Source: Crocosphaera sp. UHCC 0190
GTDB lineage: Bacteria; Cyanobacteriota; Cyanobacteriia; Cyanobacteriales; Microcystaceae
Length of the DNA: 64,000 bases
Direction of reading: 5' to 3'
NCBI RefSeq assembly: GCF_034932065.1
Contig: NZ_JAYGHP010000005.1
Location: forward strand, 186,001 to 250,000
Shown: in pieces, positions 56,668 to 64,000 of the stretch
How positions within the stretch are numbered: the first letter of the stretch is position 1
Layout of the letters: the number at the start of each line of letters is the position of its first letter
Position numbers and translations under genes: made by a program
Notes under the pieces: generated by a model
What the model was told of the DNA's origin: nothing
Seen by the model: only the letters and a program-made list of their open reading frames with translations
Database searches by the model: none

Positions 56668-56961
56668 ATGAGTCAAAAATATCACTTAAAACTCTACATT
56701 ACAGGCAATACCGTCAATTCCAAAAGAGCGATCGCCAATCTTTTTCGGATTTGCCATGAAGAACTCCAAGATCAATATACCGTAGAAATTATTGATGTCC
56801 TAGAACAACCCCAAAAAGCCGAACAAGAAAAGATTTTAGTCACCCCCACCCTGATTAAACAATTACCACCCCCCTTACAGCGCATTATCGGCGATATGTC
56901 TAATACACAAAAAGTTTTACTCGGTTTAGATGTGATCGCCCAAGAGCTAGACAAGATTTAG
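56668..56961 (+). CDS. kaiB: Circadian clock protein KaiB (KaiB3-type)
   Basis: The 97-residue protein is a standalone KaiB: YHLKLYITGNTVNSKRAIAN (beta-alpha start), the loop VTPTLIKQLPPPLQRIIGDM and the last helix. The prolines in the TPTLIKQLPPP region switch fold in KaiB. It lies 5 bp after the receiver gene and 112 bp before kaiC. Sequence is divergent from kaiB1, and the context fits kaiB3. Confidence 0.92.
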   Translation: MSQKYHLKLYITGNTVNSKRAIANLFRICHEELQDQYTVEIIDVLEQPQKAEQEKILVTPTLIKQLPPPLQRIIGDMSNTQKVLLGLDVIAQELDKI

Positions 56962-57073
56962 GGTAAAGTCCTGAACATTACCCTAATTGCCTTGGCAAGT
57001 CTCCAAGAAACAGGCACAATAAACATTGAATCATTTTCCATCATTCACCCTTGCAGAGACGAACTGAGAACTG

Positions 57074-58585
57074 ATGACTCCAGACAACGAAAAAGACTAT
57101 CTTGAAAAATTAGAAACTGCCATTCCTGGGTTTGATTTTTTATCAGAAGGAGGACTTCCCAAAGGACGAGCCACATTAATTGCTGGAACCGCAGGCAGTT
57201 CTAAAACCATTTTTGCTTGTCAGTTTCTCGTCGAAGGGATTAAACGAGGAGAAAATGGGGTATTTGTCACCTTTGAAGAACCCCCCAAAGCTCTACGCAA
57301 AAATATGCGGGGGTTTGGCTGGAATATTGCCCAATGGGAACTCGAACGAAAATGGGCCTTTGTGGATGCTTCACCCCAACCAGGGGAACGGATGATAGTG
57401 ACAGGAGAGTATGACCTAGGAGGGTTAATTTCTCGTATTGAATACGCCATTCGTAAATATGATGCAAAACGGGTTTCTCTGGACTCTTTGGGGGCAATTT
57501 TTAGTCATTTAACCGATAGCGCACAGGTCAGAAATGACCTATTTTGTTTAGCTTCAGCCTTAAGAGAATTAGGCGTAACTGCCATTATGACAGCGGAAAG
57601 AATCCAGGAATACGGTGAAATTAGTCGCTATGGAGTAGAAGAATTCGTAGCAGATAATGTGGTGATTTTGCGAAATGTTTTAGCCGATGAAAAGCGTCGT
57701 CGTACCATTGAAATTTTAAAATATCGCGGCACTGATCACCAAAAAGGAGAATATCCTTTTACGATTATTCCTGGTCGGGGTGTGGTGATTGTTCCCTTAT
57801 CAGCGATTGAATTAGAACAAAAATCTTCTAATATTCGGATTACCTCTGGAAGTGAAGAATTAGATCGGATGTGTGGCGGTGGTTTCTTCCGAGATTCTGT
57901 TATTTTGGTTTCTGGGGCCACAGGAACGGGTAAAACTTTAATGGTGACGGAATTTATGGCCGGTGGGGTTGAAAGTAATGAACGATGTTTAATTTTTGCT
58001 TTTGAAGAAAGTCGAGAACAATTATTTCGTAATGCTATTGGTTGGGGGGTTGATTTTGAGCAGATGGAAATGGAAGGTAAACTCAAGGTGGTCTGTCGTT
58101 ATCCTGAAACGACAGGGTTAGAAACTCATTTGATTAATATGAAGGAAACCATCGACGAGTTTAAACCGAATCGTGTGGCAGTTGATAGTTTATCAGCGTT
58201 AGAACGGGTTTCAAGCTTGAAAGGATTTCGAGAATTTATTATTGGTTTAACCTCTTTTATTAAACAGAAAGAAATTGGGGGATTATTTACCTCAACTACT
58301 CCGAACTTATTGGGGGGTTCATCGATTACAGAGGCCCATATTTCAACCATTACAGACTCAATTATTTTGTTGCGTTATGTGGAAATGTATGGGGAAATGC
58401 GGCGCGGAATTACGGTGTTAAAAATGCGGGGTTCTATGCACGATAAAGATATTCGGGAATTTTCCATTGATCATCAAGGGATGCACATTGGTAAACCTTT
58501 CCGTAATGTGACAGGAATTTTATCCGGTTCCCCTATGTATACTGCTCAAAATGAAGTTGATAGGTTAAGTAATATGTTTGAGTAA
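57074..58585 (+). CDS. kaiC: Circadian clock ATPase/kinase KaiC (KaiC3-type)
   Basis: The 503-residue protein has two RecA-like domains. CI has Walker A GTAGSSKT (with Ser-Ser in place of Gly-Thr) and catalytic glutamates in FVTFEEPP. CII has GATGTGKT, and its autophosphorylation pair is kept: Ser424-Thr425 in EAHISTITD. The C-terminal tail (NVTGILSGSPMYTAQNEVDR) is shorter than in KaiC1, and the A-loop seems altered, as in KaiC3. Paralogues with this trait react with KaiA3 and KaiB3. Confidence 0.93.
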   Translation: MTPDNEKDYLEKLETAIPGFDFLSEGGLPKGRATLIAGTAGSSKTIFACQFLVEGIKRGENGVFVTFEEPPKALRKNMRGFGWNIAQWELERKWAFVDASPQPGERMIVTGEYDLGGLISRIEYAIRKYDAKRVSLDSLGAIFSHLTDSAQVRNDLFCLASALRELGVTAIMTAERIQEYGEISRYGVEEFVADNVVILRNVLADEKRRRTIEILKYRGTDHQKGEYPFTIIPGRGVVIVPLSAIELEQKSSNIRITSGSEELDRMCGGGFFRDSVILVSGATGTGKTLMVTEFMAGGVESNERCLIFAFEESREQLFRNAIGWGVDFEQMEMEGKLKVVCRYPETTGLETHLINMKETIDEFKPNRVAVDSLSALERVSSLKGFREFIIGLTSFIKQKEIGGLFTSTTPNLLGGSSITEAHISTITDSIILLRYVEMYGEMRRGITVLKMRGSMHDKDIREFSIDHQGMHIGKPFRNVTGILSGSPMYTAQNEVDRLSNMFE

Positions 58586-58654
58586 TGAGATAAAAAAGGG
58601 AGTTGATTTTTTATCTCTTTTACCTACAACAATAATTTTTGTAGTAAGTTTTTC

Positions 58655-59368
58655 ATGGGAAATATAAAGCCAGGTTTGTTCGGAATTGATCACTCTAATA
58701 GAGATTTTACTAAAAGTATAAGTTGGGGTAAAAACCAATTTAATAGTTCTTTTCCTGCTGCTTTAGCTTGCTACATGAGTCAAAAAAATTTAGACCCAGT
58801 TTACTTAAAAGTTGATAATCAGTTAGAGATTTATCATGATAAAATTTCCGTTTCTTCAATTTTAGGTTTGGATTATACTTCTCCTAACTTGTTTTTTGCG
58901 TTTGAAAGAGATTATATACCTTATCAAGATATCGTTATCGGTAATCTACCAAGGATTGATTTAGTCACCATTGATATGTCACAGCAAAATCTATGTTTAA
59001 GAGGAATAGAAATTAAGTTAACTGCTTTACCAGATAATACAACTTGTGAGTTGTCAGAAAATCAATATGGAAGTGAAATTGTTGTCAGACCACCAACCAT
59101 AGTATATTTGGCAGTTAGTATTGCTAAAACTTATCAACAAAACAGATCAATATTACTATCTTATCTCGACCCAATTTGTAGTCAAATTCAAGATTGGACA
59201 TCGCCTCGTCTGGTTCTTTCTATTATAAATGAATTAGATGAATTAACTCAACCAAGAATTAAACGAGATGAAATTAGTAATATAATTTTAGGAGGAGGTC
59301 AAAAGTTATTAAGTCCAGAAAGAAGATTTGATGCAATTATTCTTAATACACCTAATCTTTTTGATTAA
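58655..59368 (+). CDS. HindVP/AcyI-like type II restriction endonuclease
   Basis: The 237-residue protein starts KPGLFGIDHSNRDFTKSISW and has a PD-(D/E)XK site: Asp102 in LPRIDLVT and Glu119-Ile-Lys121 in RGIEIKLTA. The FG(x)xxSNRxFxxxxxWGKNxFNSxFP segment is the HindVP start pattern; the family recognises GRCGYC. The protein is shorter than I expect for that family, and the end RRFDAIILNTPNLFD may be truncated. It is followed by its methyltransferase. Confidence 0.75.
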   Translation: MGNIKPGLFGIDHSNRDFTKSISWGKNQFNSSFPAALACYMSQKNLDPVYLKVDNQLEIYHDKISVSSILGLDYTSPNLFFAFERDYIPYQDIVIGNLPRIDLVTIDMSQQNLCLRGIEIKLTALPDNTTCELSENQYGSEIVVRPPTIVYLAVSIAKTYQQNRSILLSYLDPICSQIQDWTSPRLVLSIINELDELTQPRIKRDEISNIILGGGQKLLSPERRFDAIILNTPNLFD

Positions 59369-59413
59369 ATTTGATTTACAATGTAGTTAAGAAATTATAA
59401 TAAATTTATAAAA

Positions 59414-60352
59414 ATGAAAGTTATTGATTTATTTGCTGGATGTGGTGGACTATCATTGGGATTTCAAAAAGCGGGATATAGGATACTAGCTGCCTATGAT
59501 AATTGGGAAGCTGCGGTTAATATTTATCGCCAAAATTTTAAACATCCTATTTATCAATGGGATCTCAATCAATATAAATTATATTTAGAACATTTTAGAC
59601 TTTTAAATCCTGATCTGATTATTGGTGGGCCACCTTGCCAAGATTTTTCGAGTGCAGGAAAACGCAATGAAAACTTAGGACGAGGAGATTTAACAATTTC
59701 CTTTAGTCAAATAATTGCTCAGGTTTTGCCCAAGTTTTTTGTCTTAGAAAATGTAGAGCGTTTCAATAAAACCCAAAAATATCAACAGTCAAAAGAGATT
59801 TTGCAACAAGCAGGATATGGCATAACAGAAAAAATTTTAGATGCTAGTTTATGCAGTGTTCCTCAAAAAAGAAAGCGATTTTTCTGGATTGGCATTTATC
59901 AAGGAAATGAGCATGAATTAAACTTTTATTTAGATAATAGTTTATCCTCAACCCCGATGACAATTCGAGATTATTTAGGTGATAAACTGGGAATTAAATA
60001 TTATTATAGACATCCAAGAAGTTATCAAAGACGAGCAATTTTTAGTATTGATGAACCTAGTCCAACCATTAGAGGCGTTAATCGCCCAATTCCTAAAACT
60101 TATCAACAACACCCAGGGGATGTTGCTCCCTTATCCTCAAATATTCGTCCTTTAACCACAAAAGAAAGAAGCTATATCCAAACTTTTCCTGATGATTTTA
60201 TCTGGGAAGGTTCCAAAACAGACTTAGAACAAATGATAGGTAATGCCGTTCCTGTCAACTTAGCGGAATATGTCGCCAAAGCCATCCTTAACTATCTTAA
60301 CAATCAGCAAAAAATACCCCTCTCAATACAACAATTGAGCTTCCCAATTTAA
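59414..60352 (+). CDS. DNA cytosine-5 methyltransferase
   Basis: The 312-residue protein has the m5C motifs: I DLFAGCGGLSLGF, IV GGPPCQDFSS (nucleophile Cys75), VI LENVERF, VIII QKRKRFFW and X GNAVPVNLAEYVAKAI. It is short, with a short target-recognition part between VIII and IX. It follows the endonuclease by 45 bp and should protect the same site (probably GRCGYC). AT content is higher than the neighbours. Confidence 0.9.
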   Translation: MKVIDLFAGCGGLSLGFQKAGYRILAAYDNWEAAVNIYRQNFKHPIYQWDLNQYKLYLEHFRLLNPDLIIGGPPCQDFSSAGKRNENLGRGDLTISFSQIIAQVLPKFFVLENVERFNKTQKYQQSKEILQQAGYGITEKILDASLCSVPQKRKRFFWIGIYQGNEHELNFYLDNSLSSTPMTIRDYLGDKLGIKYYYRHPRSYQRRAIFSIDEPSPTIRGVNRPIPKTYQQHPGDVAPLSSNIRPLTTKERSYIQTFPDDFIWEGSKTDLEQMIGNAVPVNLAEYVAKAILNYLNNQQKIPLSIQQLSFPI

Positions 60353-60432
60353 CAAAAAAATACGAATGAAGGAAGAAGGGGTAAAATTTTGATAGGATCT
60401 AATGACATTACCTCGTTACCAACGCCAGAATT

Positions 60433-60954
60433 ATGCCACGAACTCAGCGCAATGATAATTTTATCGATAAGTCTTTTACCGTTATGGCAGATATTATCCT
60501 CAAAATTCTGCCCGCTAACCAAAAAGCAAAAGAAGCCTTTGTCTACTATCGAGATGGAATGTCCGCCCAAGCTGACGGAGAATACGCTGAAGCTCTCGAT
60601 AACTATTATGAAGCTCTTAAACTAGAAGAAGATGGCAACGATCGCAGCTACATTCTCTATAATATCGGCATTATCCACGCCAGTAATGGGGAACATACCA
60701 AAGCTCTAGAGTATTATAACGAAGCCATTGACTTAAATCCCCAAATGCCCTCAGCCTTGAATAATGTTGCCGTAATTTACCACTATCAAGGAGAAAAAGC
60801 CAAAGGGGAAGGCAACGACAACGAAGCAGAAGCTCTTTTTGATAAAGCGGCAGAATACTGGAAACAAGCTATTCGCTTAGCCCCTAATAATTACATTGAA
60901 GCGCAAAATTGGCTGAAAATTACTGGCCGCTCGGAAATGGATATCTTTTTCTAG
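60433..60954 (+). CDS. ycf3: Photosystem I assembly protein Ycf3
   Basis: Ycf3 is a thylakoid-associated TPR chaperone for PsaA/PsaB assembly. The 173-residue protein has the conserved start [20 protein letters not shown] and three TPRs ([60 protein letters not shown]). Length is usual. It is plus-strand, just after the restriction-modification pair, with gatC behind. Confidence 0.97.
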   Translation: MPRTQRNDNFIDKSFTVMADIILKILPANQKAKEAFVYYRDGMSAQADGEYAEALDNYYEALKLEEDGNDRSYILYNIGIIHASNGEHTKALEYYNEAIDLNPQMPSALNNVAVIYHYQGEKAKGEGNDNEAEALFDKAAEYWKQAIRLAPNNYIEAQNWLKITGRSEMDIFF

Positions 60955-61016
60955 ATATTCCCCTCACTTGAAACTTGATATAGAGATTTATCTTTGCTAT
61001 CCCAGGAACAATATTA

Positions 61017-61313
61017 ATGATTGATCGTCAACAAGTTCAGAAAATTGCTCATCTAGCCCGTTTGGATATTACTCCCCAAGAAGAAGAACAGTTTGCTACC
61101 CAATTAAATAGTATTTTGGAATATTTCGAGCAATTGAGCGAATTAGATACGGAAAACGTCCAGCCAACCACTAGGGCAATTGAAGTCAGCAACATTACTC
61201 GTAGTGATACCTTACAACTTTATGTTGACCGAGAGGCTTTACTTCAAGAAGCACCGGCCCAAGAGGGAGATTTTTTCCGAGTTCCGCAAATTCTCAACAC
61301 CGACGAAGACTAA
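61017..61313 (+). CDS. gatC: Asp/Glu-tRNA(Asn/Gln) amidotransferase subunit C
   Basis: GatC is the small subunit of the GatCAB complex that amidates misacylated Glu-tRNA-Gln. The 98-residue protein has the family start [20 protein letters not shown], then [20 protein letters not shown] and [12 protein letters not shown]. gatA and gatB are not adjacent, as is common in cyanobacteria. Confidence 0.96.
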   Translation: MIDRQQVQKIAHLARLDITPQEEEQFATQLNSILEYFEQLSELDTENVQPTTRAIEVSNITRSDTLQLYVDREALLQEAPAQEGDFFRVPQILNTDED

Positions 61314-61337
61314 AAGATATCTCCTTCCCTGGTGTGT

Positions 61338-61343
61338 TATGCT
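61338..61343 (+). promoter_or_regulatory. -10 element (TATGCT) of the SRP RNA gene
   Basis: TATGCT lies eight bases before the RNA start. No good -35 is seen. Confidence 0.4.
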
Positions 61344-61350
61344 AATAAAT

Positions 61351-61444
61351 GACTCGGACTTACGCGATTACAACGCCCAAACTTTGTCAGGACCGGAAGG
61401 TAGCAGCAATACGGGATGCTTGTGATAGGCGTGAACTCCGGGTC
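61351..61444 (+). ncRNA. ffs: Signal recognition particle RNA, small bacterial type (4.5S)
   Basis: The core GTCAGGACCGGAAGGTAGCA with GCAATACGGG is the SRP-RNA apical loop where Ffh binds. The outer ends pair: GACTCGGA with CTCCGGGTC (one G-U). The ~94-nt length fits the bacterial type without an Alu domain. It guides cotranslational targeting of membrane proteins. A run TTTTGTTTTTG follows and probably ends transcription. Confidence 0.93.
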
Positions 61445-61507
61445 TTTTGTTTTTGATTTTTAAGCTTAATCGTTTTGTTATCAGGATTTATTTAAGTTTA
61501 TTAAGAA

Positions 61508-61699
61508 TTAAGAAGCGTGGGTCAAATAAGTTAAGCAATGACCCATCAGAAAGTAGAAAACTAGCATGGCTGCCGCGGCCATGGCCACAAGGGTTCCCGC
61601 CAGCATGAGAGAGAATTCCTGTTGCTCTACGGCCTCCTGCATCAGATGCAGCGACCAAGCAACTAGAGCTACATCAAATATTAGAATCGGAATCAACAT
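61508..61699 (-). CDS. Small two-helix membrane protein
   Basis: The 63-residue protein has two hydrophobic helices: residues 1-21 (MLIPILIFDVALVAWSLHLM) and 28-56 (SLMLAGTLVAMAAAAMLVFY). It is convergent with the SRP RNA gene. No known family is recognised; small membrane proteins of this size are common in cyanobacteria. Confidence 0.65.
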   Translation of the reverse strand: MLIPILIFDVALVAWSLHLMQEAVEQQEFSLMLAGTLVAMAAAAMLVFYFLMGHCLTYLTHAS

Positions 61700-61768
61700 A
61701 TTTTAACAAATGTTAACTTTCTTCTATTTTAATACACAATTCTCATCTGACAACGGCTAACTGATAAA

Positions 61769-62563
61769 TTAACCTTTTTTATAGACGAGTTCAGGGTTGG
61801 GACGCACAGGAATCTGGCGATCGCTTAAATACTGTTTCACTTCTGCAATGGTTAATTGCCCATAATGTAACAAAGAGGCTAATAAAGCGGCTTCAGCTTT
61901 ACCTTCCGTTAACGCTTCATATAAATGGTGACAGTTTCCGGCCCCCCCTGAGGCAATAACAGGAATTTCCACCAGTTCAGCGATAGTGCGGGTTAAGGCT
62001 AAATCATAACCGGACTGGGTTCCATCTGCGTCCATACTGGTGATTAATAACTCCCCGGCCCCCCGTTTTTCGACTTCTTGGGCCCATTTAATGGCATCAA
62101 TGCCTGTATTTTCCCTTCCTCCCCTGACATAGACATCCCAACCAGGATTATTAGGATCGTTACGCCGTCTGGCATCAATGGCTACAACAATACACTGTTT
62201 ACCAAAGCGATCGCTGGCCCGATTAATAAAATCCGGATCTCTGACGGCAGATGAGTTAATACTGATTTTATCAGCCCCTGCTCGTAACAAATGTTTAATA
62301 TGTTCTAAGGAAGAGATCCCTCCCCCCACCGTCAAGGGAATAAATACCACTTCGGCGGTACGATAAACCACATCAATGATAGTATCTCGTTGCTCATGGG
62401 TGGCGGTGATATCGAGAAAGACTAATTCATCGGCTCCCGCATCATTATAAGCCTTAGCCAGTTCTACGGGATCACCGGCATCTTGAAGATCAACAAAATT
62501 AATCCCTTTGACCACCCGGCCTGCATTAACATCTAAACAGGGTAAAATTCTTTTTGCTAACAT
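61769..62563 (-). CDS. hisF: Imidazole glycerol phosphate synthase, cyclase subunit
   Basis: HisF closes the imidazole ring in histidine synthesis with HisH. The (beta/alpha)8 barrel protein has the catalytic Asp in [14 protein letters not shown] (Asp12-like) and the Asp in [13 protein letters not shown]. Phosphate sites include GGGISS and ASGGAGN. The 264-residue length is normal with a few extra at the end. Confidence 0.97.
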   Translation of the reverse strand: MLAKRILPCLDVNAGRVVKGINFVDLQDAGDPVELAKAYNDAGADELVFLDITATHEQRDTIIDVVYRTAEVVFIPLTVGGGISSLEHIKHLLRAGADKISINSSAVRDPDFINRASDRFGKQCIVVAIDARRRNDPNNPGWDVYVRGGRENTGIDAIKWAQEVEKRGAGELLITSMDADGTQSGYDLALTRTIAELVEIPVIASGGAGNCHHLYEALTEGKAEAALLASLLHYGQLTIAEVKQYLSDRQIPVRPNPELVYKKG

Positions 62564-62650
62564 AGGTTATGGTTTTTAACATTTCTTTTTATCATTCCAC
62601 AAATTGGCTGCACCTCAGCTTAAATTCAGTGGGAATTTAAGCTAAATAGG

Positions 62651-63139
62651 TTAAGGATGGGGCTGTTTTCTACTTTTTGTTGTTTTTGCCTCAGATAATA
62701 AAAAAGACCCCCCAGGATCGACTAGAAATCGTTGTTTTACTGCTTCTCTACCTAACAACATCCGAAACCCCATAACATCACGGTTAGTTAAGGTTAATTC
62801 AATATTCCACAGTTGTCCAGCTAATTCGACAGGGGTTACAATAACAGGGCGTAATTGTTGATGTCCCCCAGAGTTGGTGACGTGCCTCCATTCTAATAAT
62901 TCTGCTTCGGCAGTGACAGTATTATGACTATCTTTTTGGTAGGGATGAACTTGAAACCGAATCATTTCTTTGCCATCTTTTTCAAATGATTTTACATGAA
63001 AGGCGTGTAAAGCTGATGTTCTAGCCCCTGTATCTATTTTAGCTTTAATTTCTGCGATTCCTAATGCTGGTAAATCTAACCATTCGCGCCATCCAATAAT
63101 TAGTAAAGATTTCTGTTCTTTTTTTTTGTGTTTTAGCAT
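62651..63139 (-). CDS. RimB-like retropepsin-fold protease (putative ATP-dependent zinc protease family)
   Basis: The 162-residue protein has the aspartic-protease motif KIDTGARTSALHA and the second part RMLLGREAVKQRFLVDPGGSF. It belongs to the group often next to RimK, a ligase of glutamates, which it can reverse; no rimK is adjacent here. A cytoplasmic location is likely. Confidence 0.88.
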   Translation of the reverse strand: MLKHKKKEQKSLLIIGWREWLDLPALGIAEIKAKIDTGARTSALHAFHVKSFEKDGKEMIRFQVHPYQKDSHNTVTAEAELLEWRHVTNSGGHQQLRPVIVTPVELAGQLWNIELTLTNRDVMGFRMLLGREAVKQRFLVDPGGSFLLSEAKTTKSRKQPHP

Positions 63140-63222
63140 AACAAGTTCCGTAGAGCCTTTTTTTTGTTATATTGTAATGTTGAATGGTACTTTTAAAAAG
63201 CTGTTAGTATGAAGCAAAAATT

Positions 63223-64000
63223 ATGAATATTTTTAATTGCTTGAAACAGACTCAAGGATTACGAGTTAGTGATGGTATGATGGTTCCGATACTGAGCGGT
63301 TGTGAAGGAAGTTCTCGTTTATTGGTAATGGTTTGGTCACAATTAGGAGATTTTGATACCCTGGAATATGCTTGGTGGTTACAGAAGCAATCATCCGCAA
63401 TTATTGCTAAAGGAATAACCTGGCGATCGTTCGCCATTGGAACTCGTCAATCTGGTCTAAAATTTTGTGATTATACAGGATTTAATCGAGAATGGTTATT
63501 TGTTGCTCCTCAAGCAGAAATCCATCAAAAATTAGGTCTATATCAAGGTTTATCTTGGAAAATTCCAGGACTGAATCAGAGTCAAAATGCTTGGGTAAAT
63601 TTGATGTTAATGTGTGCTGGAATTGGCAGTCAGGGGACACTTAAAGAAGTCTTTCGTGGGTATCGAGGAGATAAAAAAGCACCACAACTAATTGCAGATC
63701 AAGAAGTTATTCATGCTAAACCTCTACCAGCTATTAAAGGTTCATTTTTTAAGTTGGCAGGTGGCAGTGGTTTTCAACGACCTTTTGAATTAGCTACAAT
63801 TAGATTAAGAAATATGACCGAAGTTCTCAGTCATTGGCAAACTTATGTCCCCAACGCCGATTATTTGACTCAACGAGGAGGAACATTTTTCTTTGATGCT
63901 CAAGGTGATTTACTGTACGAACATAGAGAAAAGGGAATTCTTGGTTTTGCTGAAAATATGAGTAATCCTCTTTCATTTTTATCAATCACTTCTCACGATT
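63223..64000 (+). CDS. Peroxiredoxin-like PRXL2 / AhpC-TSA_2 family protein, cut by window end
   Basis: The frame is open from the ATG at 63223 to the edge (at least 259 residues). Typical parts are GSQGTLKEVFRGYRGDKKAP, FKLAGGSGFQRPFELATIRL and TQRGGTFFFDAQGDLLYEHR, then ILGFAENM. These are the AhpC/TSA_2 features with the thioredoxin-like fold. The N-terminal half includes a Cys in LSGCEGSSRL that could be redox-active. It probably acts against oxidative stress. Confidence 0.75.
   Translation, partial: MNIFNCLKQTQGLRVSDGMMVPILSGCEGSSRLLVMVWSQLGDFDTLEYAWWLQKQSSAIIAKGITWRSFAIGTRQSGLKFCDYTGFNREWLFVAPQAEIHQKLGLYQGLSWKIPGLNQSQNAWVNLMLMCAGIGSQGTLKEVFRGYRGDKKAPQLIADQEVIHAKPLPAIKGSFFKLAGGSGFQRPFELATIRLRNMTEVLSHWQTYVPNADYLTQRGGTFFFDAQGDLLYEHREKGILGFAENMSNPLSFLSITSHD

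Overview
The window comes from a cyanobacterium. The evidence is an oxygenic-photosynthesis gene (ycf3), three Kai-type clock genes, a PilT ATPase, a PEP-CTERM protein, frequent GCGATCGC (HIP1) octamers and moderately AT-rich DNA. The gene set fits a unicellular, possibly brackish or marine Chroococcales-type organism (Cyanothece, Crocosphaera and relatives). That placement is inference, since no rRNA or species marker is present. Most of the window is core chromosome with small accessory insertions.

Layout. 1-6.7 kb: ferredoxin tail, TPR/coiled-coil protein, tRNA-Asp, MscS channel, pentapeptide-repeat membrane protein and PEP-CTERM protein. 6.7-16.4 kb: leuB, YggT, a compact unit of two tiny ORFs behind a structured leader, a signal peptidase I with an extra membrane domain, a pheophorbide-oxygenase-like Rieske protein, a fibrillin-like protein, queA, TMEM14, a KaiB-domain fusion and pilT. 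17.3-24 kb: a complete second-type F-ATPase of the N-ATPase class (a, c, b, alpha, gamma, beta, epsilon) with atpR divergent to it; then pheS. 25-29 kb: an XPB-like helicase, a hicAB pair with a shortened toxin, and an orphan TPR/periplasmic-binding protein.

29-32.2 kb is the most interesting locus: a Grr-type RiPP cluster. It has a radical SAM/SPASM maturase (GrrM), two glycine-rich precursors (GrrA) carrying runs of aromatic-X-Asn/Asp tripeptides, and a divergent periplasmic binding-like protein (GrrP). The related maturases close three-residue cyclophanes on such tripeptides.

32-46.6 kb: a very large DUF2157-type membrane protein, a GH63-like glucosidase and a GH13 enzyme, an M20 amidohydrolase, two GT2 glycosyltransferases, TldD, decayed genes and a DUF4258 pair. 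46.8-55.3 kb: coxBAC terminal oxidase, a GST beside a GST fragment, VOC protein, map, a frameshifted gene and lepA. 55.8-58.6 kb: a clock operon of receiver/KaiA3-like, KaiB and KaiC genes. The receiver has Asn where the phosphorylated Asp should be. 58.6-60.4 kb: a HindVP-like restriction-modification pair. 60.4-64 kb: ycf3, gatC, the SRP RNA gene, hisF, a RimB-like protease and a truncated peroxiredoxin-like gene.

A family of intergenic palindromes (outer arms TAGGGG/CCCCTA, variable but self-complementary inner arms) is scattered through the window, including inside the ATPase operon. Several pseudogenes and fragments show small-scale decay between intact core genes.
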